A stretch of 64,000 bases of DNA from Topomyia yanbarensis (Eukaryota; Arthropoda; Insecta; Diptera; Culicidae), in contig NC_080672.1 in the NCBI RefSeq assembly GCF_030247195.1, positions 391,113,037 through 391,177,036 of the forward strand, read 5' to 3'. Every line of letters begins with the position of its first letter. The stretch's first letter is position 1. The notes beneath the pieces were generated by a model. It was not told where the DNA came from. It ran no database searches and saw nothing but the letters and a program-made list of their open reading frames with translations. A program made the position numbers and the translations under genes. Below are positions 46,200 through 58,241 of the stretch, one piece after another.

Positions 46200-47555
46200 A
46201 TAAAAAGAAATAAACGTGTAAGTTTGACACCCGTCAATCTTGACAGCTCATTCCACTCACACCAAAACATCGGAAAGGCCTTTCTCTCTCCCGTTCGAAA
46301 AAACGCCATAAAAATCATCCAACTACCAGCCGTCACTGACTGCACTGGCAAGCACCTTCATCAGAATGCGAAGTGCGAGCGGTCGGGTAAGTTTGTTTTT
46401 CGTTTGTGCTCCTGCTGTGTGTCGAACGCGGAGAATCCGTACGTACGGGAGTGTGTGTTCCCGACAGTGGTGTGGCAGAGTAAACCATCATTGCCGTTGA
46501 ACCAAAACTGGTTTTCATTCTGTTCCGTCGCGGGTTAGGATTGGTGGATATCTCGTTAATTTTTGAACCCCAACCGGTTCGTATTGTTTTAGTGTTCCTG
46601 ATCGTGGTTGTTTCTCCACGGGGAATCAGCTTTCCGTGCCAAAATCAGGATTATCAGGTGATGGTGTGAATCGGAAAATCAGTGCTTAAAGATTTTATCC
46701 CCTCCCCCGGTCACGTATTTGCTGCTGAGAAAGAAAAGTGTTGCTTGAGTGTGCGTGTGGGCGCGCTCGTCCGTACACACAATCGGTCTTTTTTCCGTTC
46801 TCTTGGTCCTCGGTGGGTGTGTTGGTGTATTTATTCGTCGAGAGATTTTCTGATTAATCAAAAAGGGAAATTTCGCTGTACCGTGCGACGGGTTGGAAAA
46901 GTTAATTTTTCGGTGTGTTTATAAAGTTGAAATGAAGGTGTTTTGTGTTTTCTAGGAGGAGTAGAATGCGCTTATATCAAACAGATAAGAATTCAATGAA
47001 GGTGCTCTTTTACTACGAGAAGAATCATTTTCATAGTTTGAATCATTTTCGCTATTCTTTCTATTTTTCGTGGCACACGGAAAAATAAGAAGTCGACAAG
47101 TTGGAAAATGTTTTTACATTTTGGAGCCGTTTCGTGTTCTAATCTAGTGGTGTTATAGTTGAGTGAAATTCATAACCCCCGAAGTACTGTTGGTGACAGT
47201 ACGTACGTTTAGGAATTGTGCAGGAGTTGGACCAAGAAACCGGAATCGCGATTGATTCCGGGAGTGCTTTGGAATAAGAAGACAATACAAGTGTAAAGTT
47301 GCGAATCAAATCAGGCCTCTGCCTGGCTCTCTGTTGGTGAATAAATACTTCTCGCGTTGTGTGTTCTGCTGAAGGAAGAAAATAATATAAAAACACGCAA
47401 AACTCACACAGTTTTAATCGCCCGTGGTTGAATTATCCAACGACGACAACGACAGAAACTTCATACCGTCATCGACATCATCACTATCATCGTCATCCAA
47501 GTTAGCGCTATCATCGAGGGACGACGGCGACGACGACTACTACGATTACGTCAAA
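46200..47555 (+). promoter_or_regulatory. msn: msn 5' leader and promoter region (inferred)
   Basis: A TE-free 1.35-kb stretch directly upstream of the msn start. The start of transcription is not determined; CTCATTCC at 46248 and TCACTG at 46334 resemble arthropod initiators. A good splice donor (CGGGTAAGT at about 46384-46392) and a possible acceptor (TTTTCTAG|GAGG near 46957) suggest an optional noncoding first exon. Short upstream frames exist (for example at 46224 and 46682), but none looks coding. Confidence 0.45.
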
Positions 47556-47624
47556 ATGGCGCATCAAATGATGCCCCAGTCAGTGAACTGCTCACTTGAC
47601 GATATCGATCTGAATGCATTAAAG
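47556..47624 (+). CDS. msn: Misshapen (Ste20/MAP4K4-type kinase), first coding exon
   Basis: 23 codons: MAHQMMPQSVNCSLDDIDLN then ALK, followed by the donor GTAGGT. It sits in a good start context (CAAAATGG). From knowledge of the family, Drosophila Misshapen begins MAHQ and has SVNCSLDDIDL-ALK just before the kinase domain (DPAGIFEL...). The vertebrate orthologues MAP4K4/TNIK/MINK1 break their first exon at the same point. Msn acts upstream of JNK signalling in dorsal closure and cell shape. The kinase-domain exons were not found, so intron 1 would exceed 16 kb. An upstream in-frame Met at 47424 would add an acidic Ser/Asp-rich leader that fly Msn lacks. Identification rests on 23 residues plus exon structure. 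Confidence 0.75.
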
Positions 47625-49239
47625 GTAGGTATCGGAACCCGGTCCATTCCGGAGCTTGTAAGGTAACAAAAGGAACTATAATTGAACGTCATTCATCTAG
47701 CATATTGACATTCCAATATTGACAATGATTGTTTGATCGCAAATTGGTTGCTCCCCTACAAGCGATCGGTTCTATAATACGATCGACTGTCCAGTCAGAA
47801 TAACGAGCAACTCCAACAGTCAGGATTCTCGAACACAATCAGAATTAAGGTGTGGTTTTTTCGCTCATATAACACACCATCGTCTGTCAGCGGATTCGAC
47901 CACCGATTCGGTTTCTTCGTATTGTTAATGCCCACCAAAGAACGGATATCGCCGCTTCCGGCTTGCGGACGTCCCTATCGCAGTCAAAGGTTCCGACGTT
48001 GGTTACATCGGGTAGCAGACGACTGGCACATGATTGACCTTGAACCTGGTGCCACCGAGACCACATACCGTTCGTGGACCGTCCAAGCTCGTCGTCGGTT
48101 GCCTGTGTTCACTGCTGCCTAGCCGCTGCTTGTTGGCGATGTCTCTCGCAGGCAGTGTGGTGTTTTGGGGCAACAGCAGTTCGAGTTGGAGGTTCAGTGG
48201 CCGCCGGCCGGTATGTCATGGTTCGATGGTTATTTAATTTTTTATTGTTTTGTGGGTTCGTGGCCTGTGGCTTCTGTGTGATTTTCTGCCGTGATTGTTT
48301 GTGTGTATTTGTCGGACGAATTCAAATCAGAAACAATAAATAAAGTTTGTTTGACTGACGTCCGAGCCGAACGACGATGAGCTTGGAGTTATCTGAAGCG
48401 GAACCGTCAATCTTACTCTGAACTTTGAGCGATAGAAGAGAAATATGATGCTTGGTTTGAAGCGGAATTTTTGTTTTGTTGGGATCCCTCGGATTTCTGG
48501 ATTCTTTGTAGCTAGTAGCAAAATCTGTGTTATTATAAATTATGTATATTCTCAAAAGTATATTCGTTGTTTTTCACGTGAGTCATTTTTTTCGTTTTTT
48601 TAAGGAACGTGTTTAATGGAAAATAGACAGAAAGGATGACCGGTAACAATTCATGTTTTATTGGATATACTGAGAAAAAAATATGTCCTCAAGCTGGAAT
48701 CGTACCTCAAAAATGTCTGAACATGAGTATATAATTCCATCATTCTTCACCCTTTACAAAGTCACTGCGCTTAGACAACGCTTTGTATGTATGAGAGTCT
48801 GATAGCTACAAGGCAAAAAAGTTAAGATTATTTTCGAAACATCATTGGCTCCAACGAGAAAAGAGGGCCAGAATCCAACGTAAAAACTTCCTGGCCACAT
48901 TTAGTCCCATCGCGGAAGACCTAAGAAAACATTGTTTTTTAAGCCAATATATGCTGATTCCTAGTTCCTGGGTTTGAGCCCTCAAGATTTGCCGAAAACT
49001 AACTTTCTACATTATGAAAACGATGTGAACTAACCAATCTAGTTTTGATTCAAGAATTGTACCACTCCACTTAACTTGATCTGGCACAACGATTTTAAAG
49101 TCAAAGAACTAAAAAGAACGAGCTCCGGTTATAATCCTTCGTAGCGTGAAATTTCCTTTGATGTTTTATTTGGTTTAACTGATAATCCAACATGAAGACA
49201 TCGTTGTTCAACAACACATAAGGCTTGTTGCATCAAATA
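47625..49239. other. Start of msn intron 1, no element seen
   Basis: The first 700 bp are GC-richer, with overlapping open frames at 47850-48343 (Arg/Cys/Val-rich). These have no recognisable domain and look like chance frames in CpG-rich DNA near a promoter. A candidate regulatory region, but unsupported beyond position and composition. Confidence 0.4.
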
Positions 49240-49625
49240 AAAAAAATATGTTAATGTAAATACTGATGATCATTTTATCATAACCATCGGCGAAATCATA
49301 TATCATTAAGTTTCCTCAAGAAGCCATCGACCACAGCATTCCATAAAAGTGGTGACAGCACACCACCTTGGTGATATCCACAGACACTCAACTTCCTAAT
49401 CGCAACTTGTTTTAGCGATGAGCACAGATTTTGGTTACTAAGCATTGCGTCTATCCAGTTCGTGATAAATAAAGGTGACTTCATGCCCTCGTGCTGCTTC
49501 CTAAAAGGATTCGAAATATACATTGTCAAAAGCACCTTCAATGTCAAGTAAGACTCCTAAACTTGATTGTTTTTGGGAAAATGTTTTTTCAACGCTTTAG
49601 ATAACATTGTGTAACGGGAACGTAG
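49240..49625 (-). pseudogene. LOA-type LINE RT fragment
   Basis: The minus strand reads KTFSQKQSSLGVLLDIEGAF, DNVYFESF, then after a frame change FITNWIDAML, and YHQGGVLSPLLWNAVVDGFL. This is the same RT region as 34085-34260 and 30680-30860, from a different copy. It ends ISPMVMI where FADDI would be expected, so the catalytic box is decayed (-SPMV- for FADD). Confidence 0.75.
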
Positions 49626-51109
49626 TACACTCGACCCGCTGTTGCATGAAAAGAGTACTCGCCCAGGTTAGCACCCCGTGTGCTTTGCTCTTTTACATCT
49701 CCCATGGCCAGACACATTGCAGTTGCCGAGCTACTAATTTAAAACTAAATATGACAAGCATTAGAGCGGCCAGGCCAACTGTGCAGCGTACAAAATAAAG
49801 ATGATTCAAAACTATACGCAATCAAATTATTCATTCAATGAATAATTGAATCAACGGATTATTTTGAACCTTGAATAAGGAAGAAACGTGGACAACCGTA
49901 CACGACCGTTTCAATTTGATGGGGGTTTGATAAATCGTTGGGAGTGACTTTGCTAAGAGGGTTAATGTCACTGCTTTGGTTCCTGGGATGGGACAGAGGT
50001 ATTAAGCCCTGTCATGGCTAATGAGCCAGGTTATAGCGCCTTTACTCGCTCTCTGAAATAATGATAGAAAAAATTTACTAAACATAAAGACAAAAACGCC
50101 TAAACAACTTAAAGCACGAAAAATATTTTCACTCATTTAATCATCTAATGAAAGGTGATTCTAATTTCAGTCCTGCGAGTTTTGATTTAATCATTATTTT
50201 GTTGGCAATACTAATAGTAGGTATGACTTTTGAGTGAAATACTACAGAAGCACGTAATCAAGTTCACGTCAAATTTTGGGAAGGATTAGATATCAATAAA
50301 TATATAGTAATATTTGCATTATAAAATAATCAGAACGAGCTCACCGATAATAAATCTGGAGACTAGGAAAATCCTACTTCAAAGAGACATCCTCCTTGTT
50401 TCGATTCCTAAGGCAGTTTTGGTTATGTCACCCCTTTCATTTTGTCGGCAACTGCTGAGATGCTTTGGAAGGAACCATGTCCGGTGACGAAACACCAGAG
50501 CCGGCATATCTGTTGGAGCCGACAAATGCCAGCATAGTATTTAATAGTACCATTACCATTGCTCCTGCTGTCGCGTCGGCGTCGATTGTGACTGGATGCT
50601 CCGTGCCAATGAAGACTTTGAAGACGATATGGTAGCTCTTCGGCGAAACGACACTCAGTCTTGCACACTGCAATCGCATCGGGTCTAAGGGCGGCCCTGG
50701 GTCAGTCACCCCTCCTCCTCTGTTGCCAACAAGGTGGCAGCAGAACCAGCCACTATCACTGATAAGTCATCGAAGGTTCTCGAGGATTCACACACCGGCG
50801 ACTTGACCACCGTGCTCCGGTGCTTATTCCATGTACCACTTTTAAAACCATGCTGCATTTATTCGACGGAGAATTTTTTGCTTGTGAAAAAACGCGACAG
50901 TTGAAAACTCACGTCCATCTCTCACCAGAGCCTACTCGGATCTCTTAGAGCCATTTTATATCACTAGTCTATAAACTCGAGCAGAACAAAACTTCAGAAT
51001 ACCAAATTCAGGAACCTTTTCAACCTTCCAATAACAAAATTCAGTACTTGGAGATATTCAATAAGGTATTGATTTGATATTTGTTATAAACACTTGAATA
51101 CATAAATAA
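49626..51109. other. msn intron, no identified element
   Basis: A minus-strand open region at 50423-50709 encodes a peptide with VFIGTEHPVTIDADATAGAM that matches no family I can name. It has no start context or splice logic, and is possibly a TE fragment. The rest is AT-rich. Confidence 0.35.
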
Positions 51110-51560
51110 TACTAAGCTCAAGCCCTTCGCGATCAGCAACGCACACCGGTACCTGCGATCGCGCAAACTTGATAACACCACGGTAATAAAATGAACGTTT
51201 TAACACAATCATTACCCTCCGTCCTTAGATACATTCAGTTAGACCAATAAAAAATAAAGCTCATATCCACGAAACAATACATGGCGACATGACCAGGAAC
51301 TCTAGTGATATGGAAGAATTCACTTTCTTATAGCATCTGAGCCGAACACCAAAAAGATTAGATTCACGGTCCGCGAGCGATGATCATTCAAGAACACACG
51401 CGAATATGCGAAAGGCTAAAAGAATTTATACACGCGAAGTTGCATACATGTTGGCACACGCGACATACAAACGCACACGCGATCGAACACGCTAACGTAC
51501 AAATGCTCGAGCCTTTCGCGATCGCGAAATCTCTACGCCCGCACCAAAAGACGCTTTGAC
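51110..51560 (+). repeat. Fragment of the CpG-rich satellite family
   Basis: Carries the same landmarks as blocks 1 and 2: CAAGCCCTTCGCGATCAG (51119), ATGGCGACATGACC (51285), GATTCACGGTCCGCG (51363), CACACGCGACATACAAACGC (51455) and CTCGAGCCTTTCGCGATCGC (51505). One full unit (about 385 bp) plus edges. No flanking duplication was found. Confidence 0.7.
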
Positions 51561-53080
51561 TGTAAAATCGGTTGACGCTAGGTGTTTGAAGTCAACGGAA
51601 GGAACGAAAGGTTGGTGGATTGTTTACGGTGCATAATATTAGAGTTGCATTACCAGTCCAAATGCTGTTACGATATTTCTTTTGCACAAGCGAGTAAAAA
51701 CATGCATCTATGATCTGCTGCTGTTAAAAGTTTTTAAACATTCTTCTTGTCATTTGCAATCGGTTTCTCCATTTGGTATTAGTAGCATCAATCGATAAAA
51801 GATAGGTGACGGCATTTTTTTCTGTGCTATCACCTGATTCGTCTTTCAATTTCTTATATCTCTCGTAATTACCGTCTTTTTAGGACCATGCATAGATGAA
51901 CTGGTCAGAAAAACATCTATTCTAAAGAGCTGACACAGTCGCGACAGATATTACGAAAGCGCCCAAATAAGTTTAGCATTGTGATATCATATCTGAAACA
52001 AGCAGGTGATACTTACTGACGACAAGTATTGTATAAAGGACTACCGTGTCTCCATTTCCGTCTACAAAGTAGAGATCGACGGCGTAATCACCGACTAGTT
52101 TTAAATGCCATTTAAACGTGGCATCTGGCAAAATATTCGGCGTTTTTGTAGGAGACGAACCACTGCGACCAGTATTTAGATCTATTGTGGTAATATACGG
52201 TTACACTAAATATAACAGCTCGAAGAAGCGCTCATACAATGCTGAAGAAAACCGTCGCTGATCTTAGTAATACTAGATCAAACGAGGAGTTTTCAGCGCT
52301 TCCAGAACCACCAAAAATCTCAAGTAGTTCAACATTTCAACCAGAGATTCAACTTGGCGCAGGGCTGGGTGGGCTTTGATTGGGCACCGGCCACTTCTCT
52401 CGACACTGAGGAGACTTCAATTCTTACGGTATGACGTTCAGTTGTCTTCTCGATTTTTTTTTTATTTCGGTTTTCTTACGCGATTTTTTTTTGCGTTGTG
52501 CTAGGTAATAGGTAACTGCGTTGTGCCATCATGTCTTCTCGAAGATAATCAATTTTGGTCACTCCCAAAGATCGTGGAGTGAGCTAAATTGACTATCTAC
52601 GAGAAAACAGGGGGCGGGAATGGCGATGTTGATAAATAAATTGTCTTGTACGCAGCTCACCGGGGTTGATTTCCCAACCTCGCATGTATAGCTAGTCTGT
52701 CCCATTTAAATTTCTATGAAATTTAGAAAAGGAGTGATAAAATCTGCAATGATCTGCAATATTTTTTGAAATTCCCGTGTCGCTGGATTTAAAAATGTGC
52801 GTTATTTATTTTTGTATACACCATTTATTGTGTGAATATATCTGGATAGGACTAACAGCACCGTCGTGTGGTCTTCTAGCTAGAACCTTCGTGACTTCTT
52901 GATTTTGCGCCCCATTGATTTTTACATTGGCTTCCTTTTCCAGTTCAATTTACGAACAATAATTTAGTGTGTAGCTGGAAGTGTCACGCTGATTGATTGA
53001 TTTATTTTATGACTTATTCCAATTAGTTTATAAAGCAGTTCAAGATTTCAGCGCCCCTCCCAAGGTTGGCGCCCTTGCCA
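51561..53080. other. msn intron, no identified element
   Basis: A short inverted motif around TCTTCTCGA occurs at 52445 and 52532. No TE protein, exon or clear termini. The sequence from 53050 grades into an RTE remnant. Confidence 0.35.
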
Positions 53081-53145
53081 GGGGCCAACCACGGTCAACC
53101 GCACGCTACGGGCCTGAACGGCATAGACGCATGAACCACGAGCTA

Positions 53146-54441
53146 AAGAGCGAACACGAAATTATTGCGACACATTCAACAGGGCATAACTTTTTTACCA
53201 TTGGGTAAAAATCAACCAAATTTTGCACACTTTCTCATTGATGTGTATTGTTTACATGCTGTCAAACTCGAAGTCGTGTTTTTCGATTCAACGAATATGG
53301 AGGTGAACCAACGCGAGTCGAGAGAACAAATTCTTTCCAAACACCTGGAATTTCCTGACCTGTCGCACCGGCACTTGAGAAAAATGTTGAACATTCACCA
53401 TTCAACCGTCTCCAGAGTGTTGAAGCGGTTCCAGGAGCAGTTGACGTTGGACCACGGCAAAGGAGCTGGAAGAAAACCGGGACCGGAGAACAAAAAGACG
53501 GAGGGAAAGGTGAAGCGGATGATTAAAGCAAATCCCAACGTCTCAAGCCGTGTTTTGGCTAAAAAGATCGGCATGTCGCAGAGCTTCACGTCCAGAATGC
53601 AAAGAAGAGAGCTGTACTACATACATAGAAGGCACAGAACTTCCCAAACCGCGATGAGCGGCAACAATCGACGACTAAAACTCGGGCACGGGAGCTCTAC
53701 GAGAAGATGCTGACAAAATATGGCTGCTGTGTGATGAACGACGAAACGTATATAAAAGCCGATTTTAAGCAAATTCCGGGGTTGGAGTTTTTCACCGGCA
53801 AGAGCAAGTTCTATGTGGACGACAAATTTAAGAAGAAGAAAAATGTCGAAGTTCATCTCCAAATATCTCATTTGGCAGGCCATCTGCTCTTGCGGACTGA
53901 GGAGCTTTTCGTGACAAAGGGCACAGTAAATGGCGAGATCTACAATTCTGAGTGCCTCGAGAAGCGCCTTTTGCCGTTCTTGCAGCAGCACAACGAAGCT
54001 CCACTATTTTGGCCAGATTTGGCATCATGCCACTATTCTAAAAGTGTCATGGAGTGGTATGAGGCCAATTCTGTCCATTTTGTTCCAAATGATATGAATC
54101 CGCCAAACTGTCCGGAGCTGCGCCCGATGGAGCAGTACTGGGCAACGATGAAGCGGGAACTTCGGAAGAGCAAGAAAACAGTCGATGACGAGAAGGACAT
54201 GTTAAGAAAATGGAAAAAAAGCTGAGAAACTGGTACCGGATGACACTGTAAAGACTTTGATAGAGGGTATCAAGCGAAAATGCGCTCAATTTTACACTCA
54301 AGGCTCCATCGATTAACTTTTCTTTTGATTTTTGAAGTAAATATATGTATAAAACTACCCTAAAATTTTGGTTTGATTTTAAACATTATAAGAAAATTGG
54401 CATGACATTTTCGGTGTCGCAATAATTTCGTGTTCGCCTTT
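53146..54441 (+). mobile_element. ITmD37E DNA transposon, complete ends
   Basis: 1,296 bp with 28-bp TIRs, the inner 24 identical (GCGAACACGAAATTATTGCG, then ACAC) and two mismatches near the tip. TA target duplications lie at 53144-53145 and 54442-54443. Contains one transposase gene with a frameshift. From family knowledge, the IS630/Tc1/mariner DD37E lineage is common in mosquitoes. It is one of the youngest-looking autonomous-derived elements in the window. Confidence 0.92.
53297..54225 (+). pseudogene. ITmD37E transposase, one frameshift
   Basis: Start at MEVNQRESREQILSK (53297); upstream in-frame residues to 53165 would begin inside the TIR, so this Met is preferred. The N-terminal helix-turn-helix half (LRKMLNIHHSTVSRVLKRF) and GRKPG linker are followed by a frame change between about 53640 and 53705. 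The second frame gives LTKYGCCVMNDETYIKADF (first Asp), FWPDLASCHYSKSVMEWY (second Asp) and NCPELRPMEQYWATMKREL (Glu), with 37 residues between the last two catalytic positions. It ends MLRKWKKS-stop; a further frame change there hides the tail KLRNWYRMTL. All three catalytic acids survive. Confidence 0.9.
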
Positions 54442-54771
54442 TACATACAGTATACAAACATCCTGATATTGGAAGGCTGATAAACAACAGCAGACTACAG
54501 TTGGCTGGACATGTAGTGCGAATGCCGGAAGAGAGACCAGCTAAAGTTATGCTCAGTACAGAACTTGGAACAGGTCGTTGACGTCAGGGTAGACCCCGCA
54601 CTCGCTGGCTGTGTGCAATCGAGGAAGATGCCTTTAAGGCGGGCGTTCAAGGAGTCTGGAGAATGACGGCACGAGATCGACTAACTTGACAGCCATTCAC
54701 ACACTTGATCTCTGAAGATTTCCTGTCCATCTACTAACAGAACGTCCGTGGAATGAGAACGAAAACTCAGG

Positions 54772-54939
<168 letters not shown>

Positions 54940-54949
54940 TATAGATATA

Positions 54950-56146
54950 TTTCTCACCGAAACCTGGCTACGCGATGATATATTAAATTCCGAGCTTACG
55001 ACGAACTACGCTACTTATGGTTGCGATCGTAATTCTTCTATCAGCCATCTACGCCGTGGCGGTGGTGTTCTTATCGCTATAAAGAAAAATCTTGCTGCGA
55101 CTGAACTAAAAATGTCTGGATGTGAATGTTTGGAACAGGTTGTCTTACGCGTTTCCCTGCCACGTCACTCGTTATTTACGCATTTATCTGAGCCCGAACA
55201 GTGATTCTGACTTGCATAACGTTCACTCTTGACAAAGCAAGCAGGTGAGACAATGTACTTGTTGGTCATTACAATCTTCCTCATCTCCGGTGCTATTTCG
55301 ATTATGATCGTAAGTGCGACATGGGACCAAGAGACGACCGTCACAGAAACTTTGGTCTCTGATGGTTTTTATCAAATCTGCTCTCTTAGCAATGTGAACG
55401 AACGGGCACTCGATCTAGCCTTCGTCAACGATACGAACGTGTTCGAACTGATAGAGCCTCCGACATCTTTACTTAAGGTAAATCCTCAGCATAAGCCCTT
55501 CGTTTTAAGATTCGACGAGTGTTCTAACGACGGCGACGATTCTGATATGTACAACTAATGACGACCTCAACTTTGATTTTACTCGATGAAGTCTCATGGG
55601 TCATTGGTGCAGTCAATTGGCGTGATGGAAACCATTTGGATCAGGGAGTTTCGGCGTTCTACGAGGCTATATATGAAATTCTTCGCTGCGATGTTCCTAA
55701 AAATGTACCACTAGAAAAACAGATTATATGTATTCGTGGTGGAATGTTGAGCTTGGCCGGCTACGCAATGTACTCCGGAAGCGACATAAGCGATTCTTTC
55801 GTCACAGGACCGTCGACAACAAAGCTATTCTTCGACAAATTGCAATATAAAAAAGTCCGGAACAGTGCATTCGGTGAGTATCTCAACCAAGTTCAATGCA
55901 ATCAGCGGAATAATTCCTCGACATACTGGAAGTTTATAAATAGCAGAAGACGCTCCGGGGGTATACCAGAAAATGTTTATCTTCGAGACAAATGTTCACA
56001 GTTTGCAGCCGAGTCGGTGGATAAAGATGCAGATCACTTCCGAGATGTATTTACCAGCCCTTCTGTCTACCCATCGCAAGACTACCTTGAAACATTGCCA
56101 ACCTATAATATCAGCCTCCACAGTCCTAACGTAAATGATGCCGATG
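54950..56146 (+). pseudogene. Jockey/CR1-type LINE, endonuclease and linker region
   Basis: Begins inside the endonuclease: [30 protein letters not shown] and [12 protein letters not shown]. In another frame follows VGHYNLPHL near 55265, where the family has a GDYNLP-type motif, so the catalytic Asp is read as His. Then come SDGFYQICSLSNVNERALDL, AFVNDT and KPFVLRFD. The linker includes FGEYLNQVQCNQRN and SSTYWKFINSRRRSGGIPEN. Stops and frameshifts are present. At 56146 the frame VNDAD is cut by an inserted DNA element and continues at 58242. Confidence 0.8.
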
Positions 56147-58241
56147 CACAGAGGAGTAACTAGAACAAATTCTTGGCCAATAACCAAAAAAAATTTTTTT
56201 TTCGATTTTTAAATTAGTTATATTTTTTTTACATACCTAAAAGCATACTGCATAATGTGGCAAAATAAAGAGTATGTCAAAAATTGCGAAAGAATTTTTG
56301 CATGGATGCAAAATGGTGATATTTTAAGGGGTTTTTAATCATTTTTTTGTTATGTAGGGTGATGAGCCTATTTTGGCACCATTAGGGAGAGGATCGCACT
56401 ATTTTTTGAACAACTTTAAAAGAAGCCATATTATCTATAACCTTTCTCAGAATAAAGTATCAGTGTACTGTTTCTTAAACATCTATATAATGCTTATTTA
56501 GCAGAATTGCCTCAATTTTCAGCATAAATGAAAATAAATGTTCCATTCTGTGCATCTATTCCCACCTCAACGATCCAATTATCGCCTCATGGGTGTGCCA
56601 ATTTCCACCTCATCGAAAAACAATCTAGTTGAAACGCAATGCCTCATATTCCATTTGCGTCGATTCTAACTAGGTATCCAGATCATGGACGCCAACGTGT
56701 GATTTGTAAAACGAATCATTCTGCTTTTTTCAGCCGATCAAAACAAACGTAAACATCACGCACATCAATGAAACTCATCAGCTGTTAGTAGAAGAGCGCC
56801 CAGAATTGCGCACGCAGAAAAAAAAAACCATTCGAAGGTTAGCAACTGGAATGACAAGTTTCACATCAGCATCACACATTGCTTTCTCCCGATCCGAATT
56901 GTATGTGCAGATGAAAATAAAATATCTGCAATCAACAATTAGTTGAATAACTTGAAGTAATTGATTACTTATACCTGGAATTGCATTAAATTATATTTAC
57001 AAGTTCATGTTTTGGTTTGGCCGCACTGGTGATTCTTTTCTGTATGATGGATACAAAAAGTTGGTTTTGATTGTGGTAGTGTATCAGCAAAACATGCCAA
57101 TAATAGGAACCCCCGTATTTAGTTTTATCCTATTATAACACTAGGTCTATTCTAGTGTTTGACGAGTGATTTTAAAGTGAAATTATCGTAAAAAGGTACT
57201 CCAGCTAAAATAAAGGTATGTATCAGTGAAATGTTTGGTATATTTGTGCTGGAACAACGAGATATGAGGCGGTAAATGCTGGCTCGTAAAAGTTTATTTT
57301 GCTAAGCGCCGTTGCATCCAGTTTCGGTTCACTACGTGAGTGAGGCAGATTAGTAGATATTTCAATAAGGTGATTTTGTTCTAATTAAAAGTTGGATTTA
57401 GAGGATAGTTCTAAATACATATGTGCACAACAAATAAAGAATAAAACTTGAGCTTATTTTTTCTCACCTGTTTTAGCCAAATCGATAGTGTCATTATCTC
57501 ATATGCTTGGTTCGAAACCAAGGGGTACGAAATAGGGTCACAATAGGCTCTACTGCCATAATAGGCACATCACCCTATCCAGCAAAATCGCTTTCATATG
57601 ATGATGACTGTGTTAAATAAGACAATATAACAAACGTAGTTGAACATAACTATTTGTATAACCTCAGCTTAAAAATAACTGAAAAAACAGTGTTGCTGTA
57701 TTTTGAACCAGCTTTAAAAAAAACCTTTTTTTAAGATTTTATTCCAAATTTGAATGTGAAAAAAGTTACACGATACGGCACGATCCGGCAATGTTGCTGA
57801 AACAACATTACAAAACAAGATTCTGGCTATCTAAAAAACATTAAATCTCTTCCGATCTTGTCCGATCCACAAATTCCAAGCGATTTGAAAATATTGATAT
57901 TTACACTAATTTGAGATACGCCGAAATGCTGTTGGGCCAAATACTATGTTTGGCAAATTGCATCTCTATGAATATGTGCACAGGCATTCCTTTTCTTCTT
58001 GCTTTTCCACTGACCAACTGCTCATGAAACGGGAAAAACAAATGTATTCACAAGCGTCACCTCAAAAATACTAGTATTCGGAAGGATATAGAAAATTGAC
58101 CTCTGCACTGGTAGGTGGATAGATGCCAAATTCTCCCAAAAACTAGTTATTGTCTATTTTTAGTTCATATTAAGGTAAAATAACAGCAATAGCCGCAATA
58201 AATAGTTTTGGCCAGGATTCAACCCCAGTTGCTCCTCTGTG
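56147..58241. mobile_element. Transib-like non-autonomous element
   Basis: 2,095 bp, termini CACAGAGGAGTAACTAG and (inward from the right) CACAGAGGAGCAACTGG. CGATG flanks both sides (56142-56146 and 58242-58246). Removing the element and one CGATG restores the LINE frame VNDADVLKALSSVDPSKGPG exactly. CAC termini and a 5-bp GC-biased duplication are the Transib pattern; that assignment is inference. About 1.2 kb of the length is a nested TA MITE. No transposase is visible. Confidence 0.7.
56357..57575 (+). mobile_element. TA-flanked MITE, GGGTGATG family, long form
   Basis: 1,219 bp starting GGGTGATGAGCCTATTTTGG and ending with the complement of GGGTGATGTGCCTATTATGG. TA at 56355-56356 and 57576-57577. 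The homologous truncated copy lies inverted at 5985-6660; 7016-7334 shares the termini only. Nested in the Transib-like element. Confidence 0.85.

Larger units (their letters stand above)
53081..54695 (+). pseudogene. RTE-type LINE 3' remnant interrupted by a DD37E transposon
   Basis: Left piece: GPERHRRMNHEL ending at 53145 (compare WRRRMNHELHQL in the RTE copy at 32400). Right piece from 54444: DIGRLINNSRLQLAGHVVRM, PEERPAKVML, one stop, then RQGRPRTRWLCAIEEDAFKA. This is the C-terminal tail found in such LINEs after the RT. The ITmD37E element at 53146-54441 lies between them. Short and decayed, but the order and spacing are right. Confidence 0.65.

Noticed and set aside
47424..47555. N-terminal extension of misshapen from the upstream Met
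   Set aside because: In frame, but the MAHQ start matches the known fly protein and has the better start context; kept only as an alternative.
47850..48343. Overlapping frames just after msn exon 1
   Set aside because: Arg/Cys/Val-rich, overlapping in several frames in GC-richer DNA, with no domain; more likely intronic or promoter-proximal sequence.
50423..50709. Minus-strand frames with VFIGTEHPVTIDADATAGAM
   Set aside because: Could be a TE or gene fragment, but no family was recognised and no boundaries or partners were seen, so not called as a gene.
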